A stretch of DNA of 64,000 nt from Diplonema papillatum (taxonomy: Eukaryota > Euglenozoa > Diplonemea > Diplonemida > Diplonemidae), in NCBI GenBank assembly GCA_030068145.1, contig JAPJBO010000202.1:124001-188000 (forward strand). The letters run 5' to 3'. The notes under the pieces were generated by a model that did no database searches, had not been told where the DNA came from, and worked only from the letters and a program-made list of their open reading frames with translations. Both the position numbers and the translations under genes were made by a program. Shown in pieces: positions 54,083-64,000 of the stretch (the stretch's first letter is position 1; each line of letters opens with the position of its first letter).

Positions 54083-55023
54083 GCACGTTCGAGATCTCCC
54101 GTGTCGGAGTTTGCGACCCAGGCAAATTGTCAAAAAAGTGACCTGAGAAAGTCGCGGGTTCGGACAGACAGACAGACAGACGGACACCGTACCCACGAAC
54201 TAATAGTAACCACCAAAGTCCGAAAAAATGCGAAAAAGTGACCCAAAACGACCCGAGAAAGTGACGAAACACGACCCGTGAACCAGTTTTGGCCCTTTTG
54301 GGCCGATTTTCTTTTAACAAAAAGCGCGCGCAGCAATGCGATGTGCTACGTCAGGTAGCATCCGCGGAAGGTCGCGGGTTCTGTTGCGAGTACACACGCG
54401 GCGCTTGGCAGCAAGAAGCTGCGGGTGTCTCCGGATATAGCTGCCCCATTACTTCGACACGGAAGAGAAGAAGCCGAGCCGCCTCCTGTATCAAGCGTTT
54501 CACTACAATTGATCCAACCGGATTAATGACTGCCAGTATCATGCTAGTTCGTGGGCGGTGGCCAAACCCGCGAGCGACACCGGAAGGTAATCCCGAGAGA
54601 CCATCAAGTCCCATTACTCGAAAAACCGTACACTTTCGTTGAAGAAGTTCGTGGCATACACACGAGAATCTCTGCATGACCTTTCTACGTTTGTTACGCA
54701 CCATCAATCTGGCATCACGCAGCAGCAAGGACAAGAGCAGCGAGTACGGAGCAGCGAGACGGGCGAGGAGGAGAGTATTATTTTTTTTGTACGCCCATCC
54801 GGGGTCGTCGGAAACACACGACGGCAACACAAAACCGCGCTCCAAAAAACAGGCAGGAAAAGCAACGGGAGAGACCGCGGTCTTTCCCACCGACCACTCC
54901 ACTCCCCGCCCCCCTCCGCCCAATCCTCCACCCACCCAGACGCTTCTGTTTTCTTCCTTTCGCCCCCTTTCACACAGAACAGCCTCTCACTTCGTTGGAA
55001 GAAGTCGCTGTTCCGCGTGAAGC
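54083..55023. other. Intergenic; upstream region of the LRRC56-like gene
   Basis: No coding region is supported. A (GACA)n run lies near 54163-54180. A tRNA-like piece with GGTCGCGGGTTC lies near 54370. Just before the ATG the sequence is pyrimidine- and C-rich (54895-54970), a possible core promoter/5' UTR. Confidence 0.45.
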
Positions 55024-55963
55024 ATGGACCCGTTCGCGCTGTCGGGGATGTTCGGCTGCAATGAGCTGCGGGAGTATCTCAGCGAAGAGGACTTGAAGCA
55101 GATCACCCGCACCGAGCACCTCAGCTCCGTAACCGTGCTCGAAACGCAGGTGGACGCCGTGAACCACTCGTTGGGGCCTCTGGGAAAGCGGTTGCCGAAT
55201 GTGGTCGAAGTGCGGTTCAACGGCAGCCATTTCAACAGCCTGCGCGACCTCGGGACGTCCCTGGGCAGCATCCGCATCCTCTGGCTGAGTCGCTGCGGGG
55301 TGGAGCAGCTTGGGGGCACGTTTGCGGTTCCGCTGCTGGAGGAGCTGTACCTGAGCTACAACAAGGTGAAAGACCTCAGCCCGCTGGCCTCCCTCCGCCA
55401 CCTGCGCACCCTCGACCTCGAGTCGAATGAGGTGGCAAGCGTCGACAACCTGCCCTTTCTCACCCCGTGCGAGCGCCTCCACACCCTCACGCTCACCGGC
55501 AACCCGGTCGCGTCGGAACCAGGGTACCGGGAAGAGCTGCTGTCCGCGCTCCCTGCCCTCGAGTACCTGGACGACGAGCCCGTGTCGGGCTCTGGCGAAG
55601 TGTCGCCCGCCTGCAGCTCCGGCGGGCGGCGGCCGGCGGCGGCGAAGGCGGACGTCGCCGACGTGATCCTGGCGCGGCTTGACAAGGAGGCCGAGCTGGC
55701 GGCAGCGGAGCGGGGCGAGCTGCCGACCCGCCGGCGGAGCTCGTTCCTCGCCGGGCTCATCGCGCGGGAGATGGCGGGGCTGCCGGCCCCGCGGCAGGCG
55801 ACCGAAGCTGAACGGCTCGCCGACGAGGTGCGGGCCGTCGAGGCTGCCGTGAAGGAGGCACGGTTCACCGACCCCTGCCAAAACATGCTCATCGACGACC
55901 TGTCCGACGATGAACGCGACGTGGACTACGAGGCTCTCACCGACGACGCATACACAGGCGACG
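55024..55963 (+). CDS. LRRC56/ODA8-like leucine-rich repeat protein, first coding exon
   Basis: The ATG at 55024 opens 313 codons plus one base, to a GTAAGT donor at 55964. After YLSEEDLKQITRTEHLSSVT, residues about 40-175 form five to six leucine-rich repeats. They include RDLGTSLGSIRILWLSRCGV, ELYLSYNKVKDLSPLASL, TLDLESNEV and TLTLTGNPV. This order and the phrase RDLGTSLG are characteristic of LRRC56, called ODA8 in Chlamydomonas, which helps mature outer dynein arms before transport into cilia. A charged linker with ARLDKEAELAAAERGE follows, and an acidic end (LIDDLSDDERDVDYEALTDD). The frame stays open past the donor to 56652, but that part looks non-coding (it includes repeats). Later exons are uncertain; one candidate is at 58089. 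Confidence 0.85.
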
Positions 55964-56905
55964 GTAAGTTCAGCTCCGCTGAAGATCTCAGGTTCGCATT
56001 TTTTATGCACCCACACAGTGCTATAGATATAGGCAAAGGCAAGGTCCCCCCCCTCCGGTGTTCTCACGCAACACAAAGGGCTGGACCCAGGCTCCGTTTG
56101 CTGTCCCCGTGCTCGCTGCAGCGAGAACACACCCATCATCATCAGGAACCAGCTGCTCAGTTTGTGCAACCGGCCGCGGAGTATCGTGTGCACTTCGACT
56201 TCCGACGCTTCTCGCTTGACGCATCACACGTCGACTGTCTTCTGCGGAAACGCGACGAAGTCCCTCCGCTCTCGGAGAAGCGAAATGCCCTCCGAGCCAT
56301 GCTCTCCGTGAGGCTTGCGATATCGTGTGCCGGCGTACTCCGACCCTGTTCTCGATTGACGTGCCATGCATCGGCCGACTTCCGCAACGCGACGGAGTCC
56401 CTCCGCTCTCGGGGAAAGAAAATGAACAGAGGGCCGAGCCTGGATCTCCGTCCGACTTTGCGACAGTTCAATCGTTCTTCCCACGCTCGATACTCTATCG
56501 ATCGCGAAATGGAACGGATACCAGTCCCACGATGGTTCACCCTCGTCGTCAACCAAACCCGATCAATCGCGCCAAAGGAACGCATACCGCATTCCGTAGT
56601 CGTTCCGTGCTCCAATGCACCGACCCTGTACCCCCGCCACCATTGTCCATAACAACCTGTGGAGTCGGATCCTCGAAGCGGTATTATACCCAAGTGAACC
56701 CGCAACGGTGGATCCCAGCTGTAATCACTCGCAACTATCCCGGTTTTCACGTCGCAGCCTTGTGCCGCCAGCTGAGTGAGAGAGAGAGAATCTTGTACCA
56801 TCCTCTATGACAAGGCCGCGGCTCGCACAGCGCCTACGATATAGTACGGGGCAGTAGTGGGGCGACCGGATACTCCCCGGAGAGATGGTCCCTGCACTCT
56901 AACTC

Positions 56906-57001
<96 letters not shown>
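56906..57001 (+). repeat. (CT)n microsatellite, about 96 bp
   Basis: An unbroken CT run of about 48 units, which creates SLSL and RERE frames without biological meaning. Confidence 0.98.
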
Positions 57002-57002
<1 letters not shown>

Positions 57003-57588
57003 TGTATTGTATAGCTGGTCCCCTCGTCGGTCCAAGTTCCTCAGTGCACGGCCTTTGATGAACAAGATAGCACGAGAGCGGGCCAGCACGAGAGCGGACC
57101 TGTTTGCCTACATCCTCTGCCTGCAGCGCGCCTCCGCCGACGACGTATGCCCGTCATAGTAGTACGGGGGGCGTACTGAGGTGACCGAAAAATGTCCGGG
57201 TGAAGTCCCTCGAACTCTTTCTTTCTCTGTCCATCTGTCTGTCTCTCCCTCTCTTCTCGCAGTTGTCTGGTCGCTGCGGCTTCGTGCGTATCGGGGCTTC
57301 GTATCTGCAACATGTTATTATCCCTGCTGCCAGACAACAGCTTTTCTCGCGTTTGTTACCCACGGGACTCCGCTCGTGTCACCGATGTTCCCCAGCTAAA
57401 CCGCCCCACCTTTGCTTCAAACGAGGATCATCTAACCGTTTGCCGCTGCAAGCCCTGGGGAGGGAAGCCTGGCCGCATTTTAGCAGTTTCCTTTTTTGGT
57501 ACTAACAATCTTGCGGGTTGCCCTGCAATGTGTTGTGGAGGCTAAAAAGACGCAGGGCAGCATGTTTTGGTGGTTGATCAGAATTCCT

Positions 57589-57749
57589 TAAAGGGGGGGG
57601 TCGAATAATAACAGTTATTTGACACACGTTTGGTTGTCTAAAACCACTACCACTATTTGATCCTGCTACTGTTCGGCTACCCGGAACTTTTTTTATTATT
57701 CGACGAATCGAATAATAACACAGTGTTATTATTCGACCCCCCCCCTTTA
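57589..57749. mobile_element. 161-bp miniature inverted-repeat element
   Basis: Ends TAAAGGGGGGGGTCGAATAA and its complement (57725-57749). In the interior, 57692-57718, a perfect palindrome TTATTATTCGA/TCGAATAATAA around CGAA repeats the terminal motif. The flanks read TTAA and TTTA, so a TTAA-type target is possible but one base is off. Confidence 0.65.
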
Positions 57750-58088
57750 CCTGCAAACGACACAGGGTAAATACAAGTGGGAAACCTCAAGATCAGCCGA
57801 CGCGCACAAATCTTGGAGCCGATCCGCCTAAGGGGGAAAAGAAAGAGCAACGGCCGGCGATCTGGGGGCTTTCATCTAGCTTTTCAACCTCTTCGAGGTC
57901 TCCCGCGTGCCGAGCTTCGAAGACAGGGCGACAGAAGAAAGAAACCCCAGGGGGAAAAGAGAAGAAAAAAAACGTCCCTTTGGCAGCGGGGCCAGGGCTG
58001 AAAACAAAATGCGGTCAAGAACCAATCCTGCGGAGAAACAGTCACATTTTGTCTCCCTTCTGCTCTTTTCCTGTTTCGCCCATTCCAG

Positions 58089-58330
58089 CGGCGGCGTGCA
58101 CGGCTGCAGCACCGAATCCGGTTTGGATTATTGGCACAGGCATCGTGTCCTCGCGGAGCACCACCGGCCCGCCATCAGTCCCGATGGGCGGAAGTTCGGT
58201 GGCTTTGTGCGCGGTTCAGAGCCACAGTTATATCGGACAGACGGAAGCCGAGGTATGGATTTTTCGTGAGGGCACGGGGTGCCTGAAGGGAAAGTCGACC
58301 GGCTTCGTTATGGTGCGTCACCTGCTTTGA
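58089..58330 (+). CDS. Candidate further exon of the LRRC56-like gene
   Basis: After a CATTCCAG acceptor the frame that fits the phase of the 55963 donor is open for about 80 codons to a stop at 58328-58330 (NPVWIIGTGIVSSRSTTGPP; MGGSSVALCAVQ). Ser/Pro-rich C-termini are usual for LRRC56, but no motif is decisive. A second frame is also open here. This is a low-confidence guess. Confidence 0.25.
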
Positions 58331-58435
58331 TCGTCAGTAGTCCGCACGAAGCCGAACCATCACACATCCCGAATTGAAGAGACACCACCCGCCCTTTCTC
58401 CTTCAAAGCAATCTACGTACCTACCCCCTCGTGTT

Positions 58436-58459
58436 AGTGTCGCCTTTTTCGGCGACACT
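58436..58459 (+). other. Stem-loop upstream of the formyltransferase gene
   Basis: AGTGTCGCC and GGCGACACT form a 9-bp perfect stem with a TTTTTC loop, about 75 bp before the ATG at 58533. A role in the 5' UTR or at a neighbouring 3' end is possible. Confidence 0.45.
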
Positions 58460-58532
58460 GGGGGGAGAACCCGTCAGGTAGCTGGACAATGCACGGACAA
58501 CAGGAAAAAAGGAAGAAGCAAACGCCACAAAG

Positions 58533-59279
58533 ATGCCCGGAAGCTTCGCGTTCCTGTGCTTGAAGGAGCACCCGTACGGGAGGGAGATGCTGAAGCAGCT
58601 GCTGGATGCCGGGCAGAAGCCGCTGATCGTGATCGAGGAGGACGGCGGCCCGCGGGCGGACGGGCGCGTCAGCGTCGCGACCGAGGAGCGGGAGAAGTTC
58701 TTGGAGCGGTGCAAGGGCCACGTGATCCAGTCGACGATCAAGGAGCAGTGCGCCGCGAACGGCATCGAGCTGGTTGAGGTGCCGCAGCACAACAAGGAGG
58801 CGTGCCAGGAGCACATCGCGCGCGTCAAACCAGACCTGCTCGTCCTCGGCGGAACCCGGATCATCAGAGTCCCCGTGCTGACCATGCCCAAGGACGGCGT
58901 CCTCAACGCCCACCCCGGCCTCCTCCCCGAATGCCGGGGCAGCGCTTCTCCGGCATGGTCCGTCAAGCACGACATCCCGATCGGCAGCACGTGCCACTTC
59001 TGCTCGCCGGAAATCGACGAGGGCGACATCGTCGGCCGGAGGGAAATCCCGGTGAAGAAGGGGATGACCTACGAGGACCTCTGCTACTACACGATGTGCA
59101 TGTCCGGCACGTTGATGACCGAGGCCGTGCTCAAGTACCAGGCAGGGACGATCACCGAGTGCCGGGTCAAGCAGGGCGCCAGCGACAACCCCACGTTCAA
59201 GAACGCGCCCGACGAGGTCATCGAAGAGGTCCGCCAAAAGCTCGCGGACGGCACGTACAAGCACATGGTGCAGGACTGA
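58533..59279 (+). CDS. Formyltransferase-domain protein (Formyl_trans_N type)
   Basis: A single 248-residue frame, ATG at 58533, stop TGA. The fold is that of 10-formyltetrahydrofolate-dependent formyltransferases: KPDLLVLGGTRII, then VLNAHPGLLPECRG with the catalytic Asn125 and His127, then GSTCHFCSPEIDEGDIVGRR with the Asp162. The triad N-H-D is therefore complete. The protein lacks the C-terminal domain of methionyl-tRNA formyltransferase and is longer than phosphoribosylglycinamide formyltransferase. The acceptor is thus unknown; a sugar-nucleotide or small amine is conceivable. No targeting peptide is evident. The gene is compact and GC-rich with no visible intron. A stem-loop lies 75 bp upstream, and a dispersed repeat begins 265 bp downstream. 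Confidence 0.88.
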   Translation: MPGSFAFLCLKEHPYGREMLKQLLDAGQKPLIVIEEDGGPRADGRVSVATEEREKFLERCKGHVIQSTIKEQCAANGIELVEVPQHNKEACQEHIARVKPDLLVLGGTRIIRVPVLTMPKDGVLNAHPGLLPECRGSASPAWSVKHDIPIGSTCHFCSPEIDEGDIVGRREIPVKKGMTYEDLCYYTMCMSGTLMTEAVLKYQAGTITECRVKQGASDNPTFKNAPDEVIEEVRQKLADGTYKHMVQD

Positions 59280-59544
59280 CTCGGCCCCGCGGGGGCCGGC
59301 GGCTCGACCGGCGGCACCGGCGCGGGGCACGCCCCGCCGCCTCGCGCGGCGGCCGGGCCCGCGACCCGGGCGCCCCCGCAACCGAGGGGGCCGCCCGTTG
59401 CGGCGCGGCTGTAGCCCCCTCCCTGCGCCTCCTCACCTCGGCGCACGGGCCGCGGAAAGAAAAAAAGCTGCAAAAGAAGCGAAAAAGAAGAAACAAAAAA
59501 ACGTAAGGTTCCTTGTACACTTGGCCACAACGGCACGAATCTTT

Positions 59545-59763
59545 TGTTGTATGAGCACCCGCTTTGTAGGAAATGCTTGAGGAGACTGCCAGTTGCGAGA
59601 TCAAAGGAGGTAAATGTGCTGTAGCCCACGCGAAACACAGGAAAGTCTGGGTTCAGAGGCGGGAGTAAGCGTTCAACAAGAATACCCACTTTGTAGTTGT
59701 ATTGTTTCTCCCCCTCTAGCCTCTTTCGAAGAAAGCACAAGGCAGCCCCTCGAGTATTTTGCA
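59545..59763 (+). repeat. Dispersed repeat of about 200 bp, copy 2 (partner 48955-49155)
   Basis: Same orientation and block order as 48955-49155, including CTTTGTAGTTGTATTGTTTC and GCAGCCCCTCGAGTATTTTG. In both places it lies shortly behind a coding exon. Confidence 0.85.
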
Positions 59764-60631
59764 CACAGTTGTTTGCTTGGGTTCACCGCGGGCCGAGCGT
59801 CTACCCACTCTCTTACTTCCTCGTGTATTTGGTACCGCATTTCCGCATGCAGCTGTCACGAACACGCATCAGTCCGAGCAGCGAAGAGGGAAACCCTTCA
59901 CCCGTAAGGAAACGCAAACCCGAGAGCTAAACTTTTGCTCTAAAAAAAACGTCAACCGCCACGAACGCAAAGTGCGAACGCAAGAATCCGACTTGCCACG
60001 AGCAGGTGAATCCCACGCAGCCCTTCCTTTTCCCGCCCGTGCGCCACTCGAACCACGAGGCGCTGTGTTTTTTAAAAAGAAAGAAAAAAAAATAGCGTGT
60101 GTTTGTTTGTACGTGCCGGGGAGGATTAGCCTGCTAGTGATTGATAGTGAGTGAATATGATCGCTAGGCTAATCTTCTCCCAAACACGCTGCCAGCGTTC
60201 TCTTTCGTGTTTACAAATCATTGTTCCTGCGAAAGAAAACGACGGTAACACACAATAAAGAGAATAAGAAAATAAACGCCCGATCATTTCCAAACCCGTG
60301 CAACCGTCGGATGGGAGCAACTCCGCCCATGAGGAGGCTGACCACCCCTGGGTGGGCTGGTCTGACAATGTAGCCGCGAGGAGGTGCATCCCCAGTGAAT
60401 TTTCCACAACACGCACACGCAGCGCACCGTGCGTCGCCTTTTCTCGGTGTCGAGGTCTGCTCGCCGACTCGTCGTCTGTTGGGAAGGAGGGACCGGAAAC
60501 GGGCAGGCAGGCTGCGGACTTTCGAGCCTCGTGGTGCCTCCCAATCCGTTCTTTTGCCCATTGCCCCTTTCATTCTTGACGCTGTAAGGCGAGCATGTAT
60601 TATTTAGAGACGGTGCCCGCATACGTCAGGT
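59764..60631. other. No gene recognised
   Basis: Only short frames without domains. Directly upstream of the 32-bp array. Confidence 0.5.
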
Positions 60632-63600
60632 GCAAGTGACGGTAGAGCTTATACTCGCAAGGAGCAAGTGACGGTAGAGCTCATATTCGTAAGAAGCAAG
60701 TGGCGGTAGAGCTCATACTCGTAAGGAGCAAGTGACGGTATAGCTCGTAAGGAGCAAGTGACGGTAGAGCTCATACTCGTAAGGAGCAAGTGACGGTAGA
60801 GCTCATACTCGTAAGGAGCACGTGACGGTAGAGCTCATACTCGTAAGGAGCACGTGACGGTAGAACTCATATTCGTAAGGAGCAAGTGACGGTAGAGCTC
60901 ATACTCGTAAGGAGCAAGTGACGGTAGAGCTCATACTCGTAAGGAGCACGTGACGGTAGAACTCATATTCGTAAGGAGCAAGTGACGGTAGAGCTCATAC
61001 TCGTAAGGAGCAAGTGACGGTAGAGCTCATATTCGTAAGGAGCAAGTGACGGTAGAGCTCATACTCGTACGGAGCAAGTGACGGTAGAGCTCATACTCGT
61101 AAGGAGCACGTGACGGTAGAACTCATATTCGTAAGGAGCAAGTGACGGTAGAACTCATATTCGTAAGGAGCAAGTGACGGTAGAGCTCATACTCGTAAGG
61201 AGCAAGTGACGGTAGAGCTCATACTCGTAAGGAGCACGTGACGGTAGAACTCATATTCGTAAGGAGCAAGTGACGGTAGAGCTCATACTCGTAAGGAGCA
61301 AGTGACGGTAGAGCTCATATTCGTAAGGAGCAAGTGACGGTAGAGCTCATACTCGTACGGAGCAAGTGACGGTAGAGCTCATACTCGTAAGGAGCACGTG
61401 ACGGTAGAACTCATATTCGTAAGGAGCAAGTGACGGTAGAACTCATATTCGTAAGGAGCAAGTGACGGTAGAGCTCATACTCGTAAGGAGCAAGTGACGG
61501 TAGAACTCATATTCGTAAGGAGCAAGTGACGGTAGAGCTCATACTCGTACGGAGCAAGTGACGGTAGAGCTCATACTCGTAAGGAGCACGTGACGGTAGA
61601 ACTCATATTCGTAAGGAGCAAGTGACGGTAGAACTCATATTCGTAAGGAGCAAGTGACGGTAGAGCTCATACTCGTAAGGAGCAAGTGACGGTAGAACTC
61701 ATATTCGTAAGGAGCAAGTGACGGTAGAGCTCATATTCGTAAGGAGCAAGTGACGGTAGAACTCATACTCGTAAGGAGCAAGTGACGGTAGAGCTCATAT
61801 TCGTAAGGAGCAAGTGACGGTAGAACTCATACTCGTAAGGAGCAAGTGACGGTAGAGCTCATATTCGTAAGGAGCAAGTGACGGTAGAACTCATACTCGT
61901 AAGGAGCAAGTGACGGTAGAACTCATACTCGTAAGGAGCAAGTGACGGTAGAACTCATATTCGTAAGGAGCAAGTGACGGTAGAGCTCATACTCGTAAGG
62001 AGCAAGTGACGGTAGAACTCATACTCGTAAGGAGCAAGTGACGGTAGAGCTCATATTCGTAAGGAGCAAGTGACGGTAGAACTCATACTCGTAAGGAGCA
62101 AGTGACGGTAGAACTCATACTCGTAAGGAGCAAGTGACGGTAGAACTCATACTCGTAAGGAGCAAGTGACGGTAGAACTCATATTCGTAAGGAGCAAGTG
62201 ACGGTAGAACTCATACTCGTAAGGAGCAAGTGACGGTAGAACTCATACTCGTAAGGAGCAAGTGACGGTAGAACTCATACTCGTAAGGAGCAAGTGACGG
62301 TAGAGCTCATACTCGTAAGGAGCAAGTGACGGTAGAACTCATACTCGTAAGGAGCAAGTGACGGTAGAACTCATACTCGTAAGGAGCAAGTGACGGTAGA
62401 GCTCATATTCGTAAGGAGCAAGTGACGGTAGAACTCATACTCGTAAGGAGCAAGTGACGGTAGAGCTCATACTCGTAAGGAGCAAGTGACGGTAGAGCTC
62501 ATACTCGTAAGGAGCAAGTGACGGTAGAACTCATACTCGTAAGGAGCAAGTGACGGTAGAGCTCATACTCGTAAGGAGCAAGTGACGGTAGAACTCATAC
62601 TCGTAAGGAGCAAGTGACGGTAGAACTCATACTCGTAAGGAGCAAGTGACGGTAGAACTCATATTCGTAAGGAGCAAGTGACGGTAGAGCTCATATTCGT
62701 AAGGAGCAAGTGACGGTAGAACTCATACTCGTAAGGAGCAAGTGACGGTAGAACTCATACTCGTAAGGAGCAAGTGACGGTAGAGCTCATATTCGTAAGG
62801 AGCAAGTGACGGTAGAACTCATACTCGTAAGGAGCAAGTGACGGTAGAACTCATACTCGTAAGGAGCAAGTGACGGTAGAGCTCATATTCGTAAGGAGCA
62901 AGTGACGGTAGAACTCATACTCGTAAGGAGCAAGTGACGGTAGAACTCATACTCGTAAGGAGCAAGTGACGGTAGAGCTCATACTCGTAAGGAGCAAGTG
63001 ACGGTAGAACTCATACTCGTAAGGAGCAAGTGACGGTAGAGCTCATACTCGTAAGGAGCAAGTGACGGTAGAGCTCATACTCGTAAGGAGCACGTGACGG
63101 TAGAACTCATATTCGTAAGGAGCAAGTGACGGTAGAGCTCATACTCGTAAGGAGCAAGTGACGGTAGAACTCATATTCGTAAGGAGCAAGTGACGGTAGA
63201 ACTCATATTCGTAAGGAGCAAGTGACGGTAGAGCTCATACTCGTAAGGAGCAAGTGACGGTAGAGCTCATACTCGTAAGGAGCAAGTGACGGTAGAACTC
63301 ATATTCGTAAGGAGCAAGTGACGGTAGAGCTCATACTCGTAAGGAGCAAGTGACGGTAGAACTCATATTCGTAAGGAGCAAGTGACGGTAGAACTCATAT
63401 TCGTAAGGAGCAAGTGACGGTAGAGCTCATATTCGTAAGGAGCAAGTGACGGTAGAACTCATACTCGTAAGGAGCAAGTGACGGTAGAACTCATACTCGT
63501 AAGGAGCAAGTGACGGTAGAGCTCATATTCGTAAGGAGCAAGTGACGGTAGAGCTCATACTCGTAAGGAGCAAGTGACGGTAGAACTCATACTCGTAAGG

Positions 63601-64000
63601 AGCAAGTGACGGTAGAGCTCATATTCGTAAGGAGCAAGTGACGGTAGAACTCATACTCGTAAGGAGCAAGTGACGGTAGAGCTCATACTCGTAAGGAGCA
63701 AGTGACGGTAGAACTCATACTCGTAAGGAGCAAGTGACGGTAGAACTCATACTCGTAAGGAGCAAGTGACGGTAGAACTCATACTCGTAAGGAGCAAGTG
63801 ACGGTAGAGCTCATACTCGTAAGGAGCAAGTGACGGTAGAGCTCATACTCGTAAGGAGCAAGTGACGGTAGAGCTCATACTCGTAAGGAGCAAGTGACGG
63901 TAGAACTCATATTCGTAAGGAGCAAGTGACGGTAGAGCTCATACTCGTAAGGAGCAAGTGACGGTAGAACTCATATTCGTAAGGAGCAAGTGACGGTAGA
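60632..64000 (+). repeat. 32-bp minisatellite with higher-order structure, runs off the window
   Basis: About 105 copies of a 32-bp unit, GTGACGGTAGAGCTCATACT then CGTAAGGAGCAA. Two positions alternate (AGCTC/AACTC and ATACTC/ATATTC). Some units have CACGTG instead of CAAGTG, mainly before 61600. The rare GTACGGAG variant at 61067, 61355 and 61547 is spaced 288 and 192 bp apart (9 and 6 units), showing block duplications. Confidence 0.97.

Larger units (their letters stand above)
55964..58088 (+). other. Probable intron of the LRRC56-like gene
   Basis: It starts with GTAAGT and ends with CATTCCAG if 58089 is the next exon. It holds an imperfect duplication (ACG.AGTCCCTCCGCTCTCGG near 56251 and 56390), a (CT)n microsatellite and a short inverted-repeat element. 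A competing view is that the gene ends earlier and this is intergenic. Confidence 0.45.

Noticed and set aside
55964-56652. Extension of the LRRC56-like frame to 542 residues
   Set aside because: It runs across a strong GTAAGT donor into sequence with internal repeats and no family similarity; an intron is more likely.
56805-57159. RERE / SLSL-rich frames
   Set aside because: They are translations of a (CT)n microsatellite.
60632-64000. CRISPR-like appearance of regular 32-bp repeats
   Set aside because: The units are directly adjacent with no unique spacers, and the window is eukaryotic; this is a minisatellite. The same applies to the 16-, 21-, 30- and 41-bp arrays.

Overview
This window is eukaryotic nuclear DNA, very rich in transposons and tandem repeats, with few host genes. 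Evidence for a eukaryote: APE-type and RLE-type LINEs, hAT and piggyBac transposases, GT-AG introns, a polymerase III tRNA-type unit, kilobase-scale minisatellites and wide intergenic spacing. One host gene matches LRRC56/ODA8, a factor for outer dynein arms, so the organism probably has motile cilia or flagella. I cannot name the species; a flagellated alga, another protist or a small metazoan would all fit.

Layout. 0.5-4.0 kb: a truncated RLE-type LINE ending in poly(A), followed directly by a truncated LINE with RNase H. 4.9-7.8 kb: a tRNA-Glu unit, a tRNA-related insert with a 33-bp target duplication, a 16-bp minisatellite and inverted 30-bp arrays. 7.9-9.9 kb: a second truncated RNase H LINE. 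11.0-16.4 kb, minus strand: a LINE with an open 1471-residue ORF2 (endonuclease, reverse transcriptase, RNase H). 16.6-23.1 kb: a 41-bp satellite that flips orientation once and carries one foreign insert. 24.1-28.8 kb: a frameshifted hAT transposase on the minus strand, then a piggyBac-type transposase on the plus strand with an upstream acidic, possibly peptidase-like reading frame. 29.4-32.2 kb: an element bounded by palindrome-rich inverted repeats. 32.2-39.6 kb: about 206-bp repeats in two inverted clusters, a LINE tail, a broken unknown gene, a 1.5-kb element with terminal inverted repeats, and a possible last exon. 39.6-47 kb: no recognisable gene, apart from an interlocked palindrome near 43.8 kb.

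The gene-bearing part is 47-59.3 kb, all plus strand. It holds an amino-acid permease (AAAP type) with two alternative first exons and one long second exon, the LRRC56-like gene, and a small formyltransferase-domain enzyme. The permease intron holds a foldback-like element with nested inverted repeats and two 21-bp arrays. A short LINE insertion with a clear 33-bp target duplication lies just behind the permease. From 60.6 kb to the end is a 32-bp minisatellite with higher-order structure that runs out of the window.

The host genes show no sign of a shared pathway. The recurrent theme is repeats and mobile elements built from inverted repeats, plus evidence that an RLE-type LINE machinery may have mobilised a tRNA-related short element.
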